DNA from: Desulfovibrio sp.
Lineage (GTDB): Bacteria; Desulfobacterota; Desulfovibrionia; Desulfovibrionales; Desulfovibrionaceae
Assembly (NCBI GenBank): GCA_031282465.1
Contig: JAITDR010000193.1
Location: 1-7,334 of the forward strand
Length of the DNA: 7,334 nucleotides
Reading direction: 5' to 3'
Of this stretch, positions 1 through 5,786 are shown piece after piece. The first letter of the stretch is position 1, and each line of letters begins with the position of its first letter. The notes under the pieces were generated by a model. It was not told the origin of the DNA and did no database searches. It worked only from the letters and a program-made list of their open reading frames with translations. The position numbers were made by a program, and so were the translations under genes.

Positions 1-1232
1 TCCCGGTTGCCGCCGCAACCGAACACCGTCACGACGCGGGCGAAACCGGCGGCGCGCAGGGCGCTCAAAACCTTGGTAAGAGCGTCCGGCGTGTGGGCAT
101 AGTCGACGAAAAGATGCAGGCCGCGCCCGTTGGGCACGCGCTCCAGCCGGCCCGGCACTCCCGTAAAGGTGGACAACGCGGAGAAATCCTTCGCCGTCAT
201 GCCCAAAATCAAGCCCGTCGCCTGTGTCCCGAGCAGATTCAGGGCGTTGAAATCGCCGACCAAAGGCGAGTGCAGTTGCCATTCGCGGCCCTCGTAACGC
301 ATGGACAACAACAGTCCCTCCCGGCTCATGGACAGAACGCGTCCGCGCAGCAGGTTCCCCTCCGGTCTCCCGGTCGCGTTTTCCGACAAACCGAAGCCCA
401 GGGCATCGGGAAAGGACTCGAGCAGTCTGCGTCCGTAGGGGTCGTCCGCGTTCGCCGCTTTCCGCTTGTCCGCAGACGGCGTCCCGCCGCGCTCCGGAGG
501 CAGAAACAGCTTTTCTTTGGCCCGGAAATACTCCTCCATATCCGCGTGGTAATCCAGGTGATCCTGGGTAAGGTTGGTCAGCAGGGCCGCCGTGAAAGGC
601 ACGCCCGCGACGCGTTTCTGGTCCAGTGCATGCGAGGACACTTCCATAAGGGCGTATTGCGCGCCGGCAGCGCGCATACGCGCCAGCATGGAATGCAGGG
701 TCAGGCAGTCCGGCGTGGTCAGGGACGATTCCTCCTCGTAACCCGGCCAACGTCTGCTTATCGTGCCGATGACGCCCACTTCGCAACCGTGCGCGCGCAG
801 CAGGCTTTCCAACAGCCAACTTGTCGTTGTCTTGCCGTTGGTGCCGGTTATGCCGATGACTTCAGGGCAGTTCCGGTCCGTGTCGTAAAGGGCGCAGGCC
901 AGACGGCCGAGGGCGGCGCGCGGGTCGTCGACGGCGGCCACGGACAACGACGTGCCGGCGTTTTGTCCGGGGCTGCGCGGTACGGACCTCGACAGACTTT
1001 CCAGCAACGGAAGATGCTCCGGCGCGCAGAGAACCGCCGCGGGACCGACCCGCAGCACTTCCGGCAGAAAACGCTCTCCGCCGGGCGCGCCGGCGGTCTT
1101 GCCCGCCGGCAGGGCCGGGGGCAGCACCGCGTATACACAACCCGCGACGGCGTCCGCCGAATGCGCGACGACCGGGATACGCCCGCTCCGCACGCGCCCG
1201 CACAGCGCATCAAGGGAAATACTGTCGATCAT
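1..1232 (-). CDS. murE: UDP-N-acetylmuramoyl-tripeptide synthetase MurE (partial, C-terminus outside window)
   Basis: Cytoplasmic Mur ligase that adds the third amino acid (meso-diaminopimelate in most Gram-negatives) to UDP-MurNAc-L-Ala-D-Glu using ATP. About 410 residues are visible. The N-terminal UDP-binding domain covers roughly residues 1-120. The ATP-binding P-loop GITGTNGKTTT lies near 127-137, and TTPD, MEVSSHALDQ and LTNLTQDHLDYH follow in the usual order. The Lys in FRAKEKLF (about 239) is the expected carbamylated lysine. VDYAHTPDAL and VFGCGGNR mark the start of the C-terminal domain. About 80 residues are missing, including the DNPR-type motif that distinguishes meso-Dap from Lys ligases, so the amino acid specificity cannot be read here. 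The ATG at 1232-1230 overlaps the ftsI stop (ATGA). A strong AAGGAGGG ribosome site lies at 1249-1242, inside the end of ftsI. Identification is secure. Confidence 0.96.
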   Translation of the reverse strand, partial: MIDSISLDALCGRVRSGRIPVVAHSADAVAGCVYAVLPPALPAGKTAGAPGGERFLPEVLRVGPAAVLCAPEHLPLLESLSRSVPRSPGQNAGTSLSVAAVDDPRAALGRLACALYDTDRNCPEVIGITGTNGKTTTSWLLESLLRAHGCEVGVIGTISRRWPGYEEESSLTTPDCLTLHSMLARMRAAGAQYALMEVSSHALDQKRVAGVPFTAALLTNLTQDHLDYHADMEEYFRAKEKLFLPPERGGTPSADKRKAANADDPYGRRLLESFPDALGFGLSENATGRPEGNLLRGRVLSMSREGLLLSMRYEGREWQLHSPLVGDFNALNLLGTQATGLILGMTAKDFSALSTFTGVPGRLERVPNGRGLHLFVDYAHTPDALTKVLSALRAAGFARVVTVFGCGGNR

Positions 1233-3511
1233 GAGCGTTTACCCTCCTTGCCCTGTGCCTGAGGCTGAGTCTGAGGCTGCGTCGAGGGTTGCGCCGAAGG
1301 CGGCGCCGGCGCTTGCACCGAGGGCTGCGCGCCGGGGGACGCCGGAGGTTGCAGCGGAGGCTGTGTCCGGAGTTGCGCTTGGGACTGCGCTTGTTTGGCC
1401 GATTCGCGTTTTTTGTTCCCTTGAGCGACTTTTCCGCCGGATCCGGCCTTGCCGCCCGTCGCGCGTCGCGCGGCGTCTCCGGAGGGGGCGGCCTGCAACG
1501 CCGGGGGTTCGTCCGAAGGCAAAATACCGTGATACGCCATGGTACTCATGGCCACATGGCGAAAGACGGGCGCGGCGACCACGCCGCCGTACTGCGCCTT
1601 GGTCGGCTCATCCAGCAGCACGCAGATGAGGTAACGCGGGTTCTCGATGGGCAGCATGCCCACAAAGGACCCGACCCGCCCTTTGCCGTATTTGCCCGTC
1701 GCATCGGCCTTCTGTGAGGTGCCGGTCTTGCCGCCGACTACCAGACCGGGGATGCGCGCCTGTTTGCCGGTGCCGCCTTCCTCTTCCACCACCTCACGCA
1801 ACATGTTCCTGATTTCTTTCATGGTGGACGGGGAAAAAATCAAATCATCCGCACGGGCCGCTCCCGCCGGGACTTCAAAGCGTCCCGGCCGTTCCGGGTC
1901 CCGTCCGGACGCGATTTCGGCCGAAAGCCGCTCCAAGCTTTGCCCGGAGGCGCCGTTGTCCGACGCAGCTTCCGCACTCCGCCCGAACTCGGCTTTGTCG
2001 GGCAACTGTTCAGGGCCGTCGTCCATAAGCAGTTTCAGGTCGCGTTTAACCCCGCCGCCCGCCAGCACAAGGTATGCCTTGGCCATTTGGGCAAGGGTGG
2101 CGGAAAAGCTCTGTCCGAACGAGGCTGTGGCCAGATCTATTTCCGCCCAGCGGGCGGCCGGACGCAGTATGCCCTTGGATTCGCCGGGCAGAGGCAAACC
2201 CGTGCGTTCGCCGAAACCCAGGTGTTTCAAGTAACGGTGATATTTCTCCTTCCCCAGTTTCAACCCAATCTTCGCCGCCCCTATATTGCTGGAAACATGC
2301 AGAATTTTCTCCACACTCAAATTCGCGTAAGGATGCGTGTCGTGCAGCATGAAGCGCCCCAGCTTCCACAAACCCTTTTCGCAGTTGATTGTTGTGGAGG
2401 GAGTGACAACTTTTTCTTCCAGAGCCGCGGCGATGAGGAAACTCTTAATCGTCGAGCCCTGCTCCAGCATGTCCGCTGCCGGACGGTTGCGGCGTACGGC
2501 GGGAGGGGAGGCGCCGATATTGTTGGGGTCGAAAAAGGGATACTGAGCCCAGGCCAGGATTTCCCCGGACGGGACATCCGTGACGATGCAACCGCCCCAG
2601 CGCGCGCCGAAATTTTCCACCTGTTCAGCCAGGGCTTCCTCGGCGAAAAACTGTATCTGCGTATCCAGGGTCAGACGTATGTCGCGCCCGCGCAGATCCA
2701 CGAGGTCCGCCGTACCCGGCATCGTCAGCCGTCGGCCGGAGGCGTCGCGTTCCACGGTCCTGGTGACGGCGCGTCCCGCCAGCTCGTCGTCAAGGGATTT
2801 TTCCAGCCCTTCTATGCCCCGGTCGTCCGTGTCCACAAAGCCGAGCAACTGCCCGGCCAACTGCCTGTAGGGGTAGATGCGCTCCGTTTCCTGCTCCAGG
2901 TAGACGCCGGGCAGTTTGAGGGCGCGCACTTTTTCCGCGGTCTGGAAATCCGCCTTGCGTTTGATCCAGACGAATTGTTTTCCTCCGTCCACGGCGTTCA
3001 GGATTTTATCGGCGTTCATGTCGAGGGCGGCGGCAAGTTTCAGGGCGGTATCTTTTTTGTCCTGCACGCGCGACGGGTCGACGCGCACCGAGTCGCACTC
3101 CAGGCTCATGGCCAGGACGTTGCCGTTACGGTCCGTGATTCTGCCGCGCATGCCCCGGACCGTTTCCTTGGCGGTGTGCTGTTTGCGCGCCATGGCGGCA
3201 TATTCCGGGCCCATGACCATCTGCAGATAGTAGGCCCTGACCCAGAGCGCCCCCCAGATCACGATAAAGAAGGAGCCGACAAGCCACAGACGCACACGGC
3301 CCCAGTCCGTGCGGGACAGGAACCCCGGCCCGGACTCGACGGCCGGACGCGCCGCCGGGACCGGGGCGGAGCGGCGCGCGACGGGCCGCTTGACGGCGCG
3401 TCCCGTGCGGTCCGCGCGCCATGTCCGGTCCGCGCGCCTCGCCCGCGGCGCGCGCTCCACCCGTGCCGCCGGCCGGGCTTCCCTTGTCGTGCGGCGACTG
3501 AACACAATCAT
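1229..3511 (-). CDS. ftsI: Septal peptidoglycan transpeptidase FtsI (PBP3, class B penicillin-binding protein)
   Basis: Inner-membrane D,D-transpeptidase that cross-links septal peptidoglycan in the periplasm with FtsW and the FtsQLB complex. It has 760 residues, against roughly 570-650 usual for the family. Order: Arg/Ala-rich cytoplasmic tail (about 1-65), one transmembrane segment (about 74-95), the dimerisation domain starting with RGRITDRNGNVLA (122-134), then the transpeptidase domain. Active-site motifs are STIK (Ser353, Lys356; the context is EQGST, not the usual EPGST), SSN (407-409) and KTGTS (595-599). A hydrophilic insertion lies at about 498-553, between SSN and KTG. After about residue 665 comes a ~95-residue tail, Lys/Gly-rich and then Pro/Gln/Ala-rich. 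The ATG at 3511 overlaps the ftsL-like stop by 4 bases. However, AGGGGA (3517-3512) directly abuts that ATG and is well spaced for GTG at 3505, so the true start may be two codons later. murE follows with a 4-base overlap. Because of cluster position and FtsI-like layout I prefer FtsI to the SpoVD or PBP2 types. Confidence 0.94.
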   Translation of the reverse strand: MIVFSRRTTREARPAARVERAPRARRADRTWRADRTGRAVKRPVARRSAPVPAARPAVESGPGFLSRTDWGRVRLWLVGSFFIVIWGALWVRAYYLQMVMGPEYAAMARKQHTAKETVRGMRGRITDRNGNVLAMSLECDSVRVDPSRVQDKKDTALKLAAALDMNADKILNAVDGGKQFVWIKRKADFQTAEKVRALKLPGVYLEQETERIYPYRQLAGQLLGFVDTDDRGIEGLEKSLDDELAGRAVTRTVERDASGRRLTMPGTADLVDLRGRDIRLTLDTQIQFFAEEALAEQVENFGARWGGCIVTDVPSGEILAWAQYPFFDPNNIGASPPAVRRNRPAADMLEQGSTIKSFLIAAALEEKVVTPSTTINCEKGLWKLGRFMLHDTHPYANLSVEKILHVSSNIGAAKIGLKLGKEKYHRYLKHLGFGERTGLPLPGESKGILRPAARWAEIDLATASFGQSFSATLAQMAKAYLVLAGGGVKRDLKLLMDDGPEQLPDKAEFGRSAEAASDNGASGQSLERLSAEIASGRDPERPGRFEVPAGAARADDLIFSPSTMKEIRNMLREVVEEEGGTGKQARIPGLVVGGKTGTSQKADATGKYGKGRVGSFVGMLPIENPRYLICVLLDEPTKAQYGGVVAAPVFRHVAMSTMAYHGILPSDEPPALQAAPSGDAARRATGGKAGSGGKVAQGNKKRESAKQAQSQAQLRTQPPLQPPASPGAQPSVQAPAPPSAQPSTQPQTQPQAQGKEGKRS
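1256..1410 (-). repeat. Low-complexity Pro/Gln/Ala coding repeat in the ftsI tail
   Basis: The last ~50 codons of ftsI are built from short irregular repeats of CAG/CAA, CCG/CCT and GCG/GCA codons, seen on the plus strand as repeated gaggctg-like units. The protein reads as runs of Q, P, A and S. Such tracts can change length by slippage in whole codons without breaking the frame only when the change is a multiple of three. It is a real part of the open frame here. Confidence 0.65.
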
Positions 3512-3849
3512 TCCCCTGCGGCCTTTTCAGGCCGTGTACCCGATTCCATTCTGCGGATGCGCCCCGGTTTGGCCGGCCCGAGCCCCAGGGCTTCCGCTTT
3601 TTTGCCCAATTCATGCGGCGACAACAGGTGTTCGCGTTCCACCTTCAGTTTGGCGCCGAGATCCAGAGCCTGTTCCAGTTCCCGTTGCAGGTTGCGCGAC
3701 CTGTAGGCGAGCTTGGTGCGCTCAATGTTCAGCCAGACCAGCGACAGGGCCAGCGCCGCCAGAAAGGCCCCGGAGAGCACCAGGGGCAGCACGGAACCGC
3801 GCCCGGCCTTGCTTCGCTCGGCGCCGGCCTCCTGTTTCGCGTCAGGCAC
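3508..3849 (-). CDS. ftsL: FtsL-like cell division protein
   Basis: Small (113-residue) bitopic membrane protein. It has a charged N-terminal stretch (1-19), one hydrophobic transmembrane segment (about 20-41) and a heptad-like, Leu/Glu/Arg-rich periplasmic stretch (about 42-76) that looks like a coiled coil. A short tail follows, containing LSPHELGKKAEALGLGPAKP, which resembles the end of FtsL proteins. FtsL joins FtsB and FtsQ in the divisome and helps activate FtsWI. Primary sequence is poorly conserved in this family, so the call rests on size, topology and position between rsmH and ftsI. The start is GTG (3849-3847), preceded by GGAG at 3860-3857 with 7 bases of spacing, and no in-frame ATG exists before the tail. 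It overlaps the rsmH stop by 8 bases and the ftsI ATG by 4, which implies translational coupling. Confidence 0.8.
   Translation of the reverse strand: MPDAKQEAGAERSKAGRGSVLPLVLSGAFLAALALSLVWLNIERTKLAYRSRNLQRELEQALDLGAKLKVEREHLLSPHELGKKAEALGLGPAKPGRIRRMESGTRPEKAAGE
3512..3517 (-). promoter_or_regulatory. Ribosome-binding site that questions the ftsI start
   Basis: AGGGGA (3517-3512, minus strand) directly touches the ATG at 3511, with zero spacing, but lies 6 bases before the in-frame GTG at 3505-3503. By spacing, GTG is the better start. By codon choice and overlap with the upstream stop, ATG is. The difference is two residues. Confidence 0.5.
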
Positions 3850-4861
3850 CGAGCCGCTCCGCGACGCGCAGGCGGGCGCTTGCCGCCCTGCGGTTCACGG
3901 CCGTTTCCGATGCGCCGGGGCGCACGGGTTTGCCGGTCAGAATGCGCAAGGTCGCCGTCAGCCCGCATGAGCAAACCGGCGCATCACGCGGACAACGGCA
4001 TCCATCCGCCTGCTCCCGAAAAAAATGTTTGACCGTGCGGTCTTCCAGAGAATGGAAGGCAATAACCAACAGCCGCCCTCCGGGGCGCAGCAGACCGGTC
4101 GCGGCGCGCAAAAAACGCCTCAGTTCGTCGAGTTCGTCGTTGACGGTCATGCGCAGGGCCTGGAAGGTGCGCACGGCCGGATGCCGGCGTGCCGCCGCCC
4201 GCCTGCCGGGCGGGTACGCTCCGGCCACGACGCCCGCGAGGTCGCGGGCGCTCCGTATGCGTCCCTCGTCCCGCGCCGTGCTTATGGCCCCCGCTATGCG
4301 CCCGGCCAGAGGTTCTTCGCCGCAATCTCTGATGATTCCCCGCAAATCCCGCGCCGACAGGCTGTTGATCAAATCGGCGGCGCTTTTGCCCCGGCTCCGG
4401 TCCATGCGCATGTCCGGCGGCGCATCGGCCTTCATGCTGAACCCCCGCTCGGGGCAGTCGAGTTGCAGGGAGGACACCCCGAGGTCGGCCAGCACGAAAT
4501 CCGCCCCGTCCCATCCCAGGTCGGCCAGAGCACCGGCACATTCGGAAAAGAGGCTGTGCCGGAAATGCACCGCCGGCGCGAAGGCTTCCAGCCGTATTTG
4601 CGCCAGGGCCAGGGATTCGGCGTCGCGGTCCACGCCCAGCACCTGCACGTCCGGCACGCCCGCGTCGCGCGCCTTGCGCAACAGGGCTTCGCTGTGTCCG
4701 CCGAGGCCGAGGGTGGCATCCAGGCAACGAAAGCCCGGCGCAGGCTCGAAAAAGGACAGCACCTCATCCTCCAGCACCGGCACATGCAAGCCTGCCCTGC
4801 GGACGGTTTGCGCGCCGTTGTTCCGTTCCCCGGCGTTTCCTTCCACCGTCATGTTCCGCAT
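3842..4861 (-). CDS. rsmH: 16S rRNA (cytosine-1402-N4)-methyltransferase RsmH (MraW)
   Basis: Cytoplasmic SAM-dependent enzyme that methylates N4 of C1402 in the decoding centre of 16S rRNA. It has 339 residues, slightly over the usual ~310. HVPVL (26-30) opens the conserved region. SAM-binding motif I is DATLGLGGHSEALL (48-61), followed by GVDRD (76-80), DLGVSSLQLD (126-135), RGFSMK (139-144), a DMRMD element (150-154), RRHPAVRTFQALR (225-237) and IAFHSLEDRTVKHF (267-280). The end VNRRAASARLRVAER matches the usual RsmH C-terminus. A CxCx6CxC cluster (Cys288, 290, 297, 299) lies before the end. The ATG at 4861 has GGGAG upstream with 6 bases of spacing. A second in-frame ATG three codons on, at 4852, is less well placed. 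It lies 102 bases after mraZ and overlaps the ftsL-like GTG by 8 bases. Confidence 0.97.
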   Translation of the reverse strand: MRNMTVEGNAGERNNGAQTVRRAGLHVPVLEDEVLSFFEPAPGFRCLDATLGLGGHSEALLRKARDAGVPDVQVLGVDRDAESLALAQIRLEAFAPAVHFRHSLFSECAGALADLGWDGADFVLADLGVSSLQLDCPERGFSMKADAPPDMRMDRSRGKSAADLINSLSARDLRGIIRDCGEEPLAGRIAGAISTARDEGRIRSARDLAGVVAGAYPPGRRAAARRHPAVRTFQALRMTVNDELDELRRFLRAATGLLRPGGRLLVIAFHSLEDRTVKHFFREQADGCRCPRDAPVCSCGLTATLRILTGKPVRPGASETAVNRRAASARLRVAERLGA

Positions 4862-4963
4862 GGTACTCTCCCGGCTGCGCCCGCTCCGGCGCTGAACGGC
4901 ACAAAGGCCTTGCGCGGCGTCCGTCCGCGCGCACGCCCGAGCGCTTTCTTTTGCGAAAACGCG

Positions 4964-5413
4964 CTAAAACACGAAATCCATGCCCGTTTCCGCCATTTCC
5001 GCAGCTACGCCGGTGAAATCGCGGTTCATAGCCGCTTCGAGCCGGGACGGTTCCCATATCTCGAAGCGCGGTCCCTGACCTACGAGAACCGCGTCGTTTT
5101 CTATATTCGAATAGTGCAGGTGGTCGCGGGACAGGAGGATGCGCCCTTGGGCATCGACGGCCGTGTCCCTGGCCCCGCCTATCACCAGCCTGCGAAAATC
5201 CCGCAACGTCTCGGAACCGCCCTTGATGCGGTGCATGCCGTCCTCAAAACGCTCCCAGTCCGGCAGAGGAAACCCCACAATGCACCGGTCGTAGGTCGTG
5301 AGCATCACCCTGCCGCCGGGACTGCGGCTGAGCAGCGTCTCCCGGAATTCCGGGGGAAGCGTCATCCGCCCTTTGGGATCGAGGCTGCGCAGGTTGCGGC
5401 CGCGAAAATACAT
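4964..5413 (-). CDS. mraZ: Transcriptional regulator MraZ
   Basis: DNA-binding protein that in studied bacteria binds direct repeats upstream of its own gene and controls the dcw operon; it is repressive in E. coli. It has 149 residues, the usual size. Two tandem AbrB/SpoVT-type swapped-hairpin domains are visible. The first carries FRGRNLRSLDPKGRMTLPP (3-21), the second DTAVDAQGRILLSRDHL (83-99) followed by FEIW (117-120). The paired D-x-K/Q-G-R motifs are the hallmark of the family. The ATG at 5413 follows GGGAG with 5 bases of spacing. It is the first gene of the minus-strand cluster, and four matching GTGG repeats overlap its promoter, so autoregulation is likely. Confidence 0.97.
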   Translation of the reverse strand: MYFRGRNLRSLDPKGRMTLPPEFRETLLSRSPGGRVMLTTYDRCIVGFPLPDWERFEDGMHRIKGGSETLRDFRRLVIGGARDTAVDAQGRILLSRDHLHYSNIENDAVLVGQGPRFEIWEPSRLEAAMNRDFTGVAAEMAETGMDFVF

Positions 5414-5444
5414 GCGAACTCCCGCGGTTTATGCGTCGGCATCG

Positions 5445-5478
5445 CCACAGATTACCACTTTCAACCACCTTTTCCCAC
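5445..5478 (-). promoter_or_regulatory. MraZ operator: four GTGG boxes at 10-base intervals
   Basis: Read on the minus strand, GTGG occurs at 5478-5475, 5468-5465, 5458-5455 and 5448-5445. Each copy begins exactly 10 bases after the last, so they lie on one face of the helix. Known MraZ boxes are direct repeats built on TGGG/GTGG with similar spacing near the mraZ promoter. The first box starts on the last base of the predicted -10, and the others cover the start site and early leader, a position suited to repression. No fifth copy is seen at the next step on either side. Confidence 0.82.
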
Positions 5479-5506
5479 TTATTTGCTCTTTTCGGCGTTC
5501 TGTCAA
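5478..5506 (-). promoter_or_regulatory. Predicted sigma70-type promoter of mraZ and the dcw cluster
   Basis: On the minus strand a perfect -35 TTGACA (5506-5501) is followed by a 17-base spacer and a -10 AATAAG (5483-5478, 4 of 6 consensus bases). Transcription would start near 5471, leaving a leader of about 58 bases before mraZ. Two seven-base T tracts lie upstream of the -35 and could act like an UP element. The -35 and spacing are seen directly; the start site is inferred. Confidence 0.72.
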
Positions 5507-5635
5507 GGCAAAAAAACAGCCGGGCAAAAAAATGGTCTGCCTCCGTCTTTTTTTGTCCGTTCGGGTCCGGAGCGTTGTCATGCGGTGAGCGTATAAGCAT
5601 ATATGGAAAAAATATTTCGCGGCTCGTTTTGTCTG

Positions 5636-5646
5636 TTGTACTACAA
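5636..5646. promoter_or_regulatory. Candidate operator palindrome upstream of the importer (GntR/FadR-like pattern)
   Basis: TTGTA-C-TACAA is a perfect 11-base palindrome with a one-base centre. It fits the TnGTnnnACnA pattern known for FadR-type GntR regulators. It overlaps the -10-like TACAAT (5642-5647), a position where a bound repressor would block transcription of the importer. No regulator gene is in the window, and short palindromes can arise by chance, so this is tentative. Confidence 0.35.
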
Positions 5647-5659
5647 TCTTCATGAAGTA

Positions 5660-5693
5660 TCGGGAACTGAAAGTATTTGCGGCAACTTCCCGA
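5660..5693 (+). promoter_or_regulatory. Inverted repeat in the importer leader
   Basis: TCGGGAA (5660-5666) pairs perfectly with TTCCCGA (5687-5693) across a 20-base loop, about 95 bases before the importer start. It could be an RNA hairpin in the leader or a DNA-binding site. No U-tract follows, so it is not an intrinsic terminator. It does not match a riboswitch known to me. Confidence 0.3.
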
Positions 5694-5786
5694 CATAAGC
5701 CCGGCATGACAGCGGGAATCGAAATTTTGCCGAACGTGTTCCAAAATACGGCGTGTGTCCGTTTTAACCGGTTGGGAGGCTCATAT

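Larger units (their letters stand above)
5414..5786. other. Divergent intergenic control region
   Basis: 373 bases without a gene separate mraZ (minus) from the substrate-binding protein gene (plus). The mraZ half holds the promoter and four MraZ boxes. The middle holds three seven-base homopolymer tracts (A at 5510-5516, A at 5526-5532, T at 5548-5554). The importer half holds the palindrome TTGTACTACAA (5636-5646), the palindrome CTTCATGAAG (5648-5657) and an inverted repeat (5660-5666 with 5687-5693). No tRNA, known riboswitch or clear terminator was recognised. A plus-strand promoter could not be fixed: TATAAG (5592-5597) and TACAAT (5642-5647) are -10-like but lack a good -35 at the right distance. 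Confidence 0.7.

Noticed and set aside
93..1262. Plus-strand open frame of 389 codons
   Set aside because: It is a shadow of murE, whose motifs read clearly on the minus strand.
1256..1410. CRISPR-like or tandem repeat array
   Set aside because: The units are short, irregular and in frame with ftsI; this is coding low complexity without spacers.
3309..4895. Long plus-strand open frame (528 codons) antisense to ftsI, ftsL and rsmH
   Set aside because: Its product is Arg/Pro/Ala-rich with no domain, and it lies opposite well-identified genes; long antisense frames are expected at this GC content.
5526..5554. A7 and T7 tracts as a terminator hairpin
   Set aside because: An A:U-only stem with a 15-base loop and no GC stem is not a credible intrinsic terminator, and no gene ends there.
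4025..5596. Long plus-strand open frame antisense to rsmH and mraZ
   Set aside because: It has no recognisable motif, crosses the mraZ promoter and is opposite two secure genes.
5575..5606. TTGTCA followed by TATAAG or TATATG as a plus-strand promoter
   Set aside because: The spacing is wrong: 11 bases to TATAAG, and 17 bases leads only to CATATA, a poor -10.
5648..5657. Palindrome CTTCATGAAG next to the GntR-like site
   Set aside because: A 10-base palindrome with no known regulator pattern is within chance expectation; noted only in the intergenic description.
5652..5786. Upstream extension of the binding-protein frame to an ATG at 5652
   Set aside because: No ribosome site precedes it, and it would bury the signal peptide 45 residues inside the protein.
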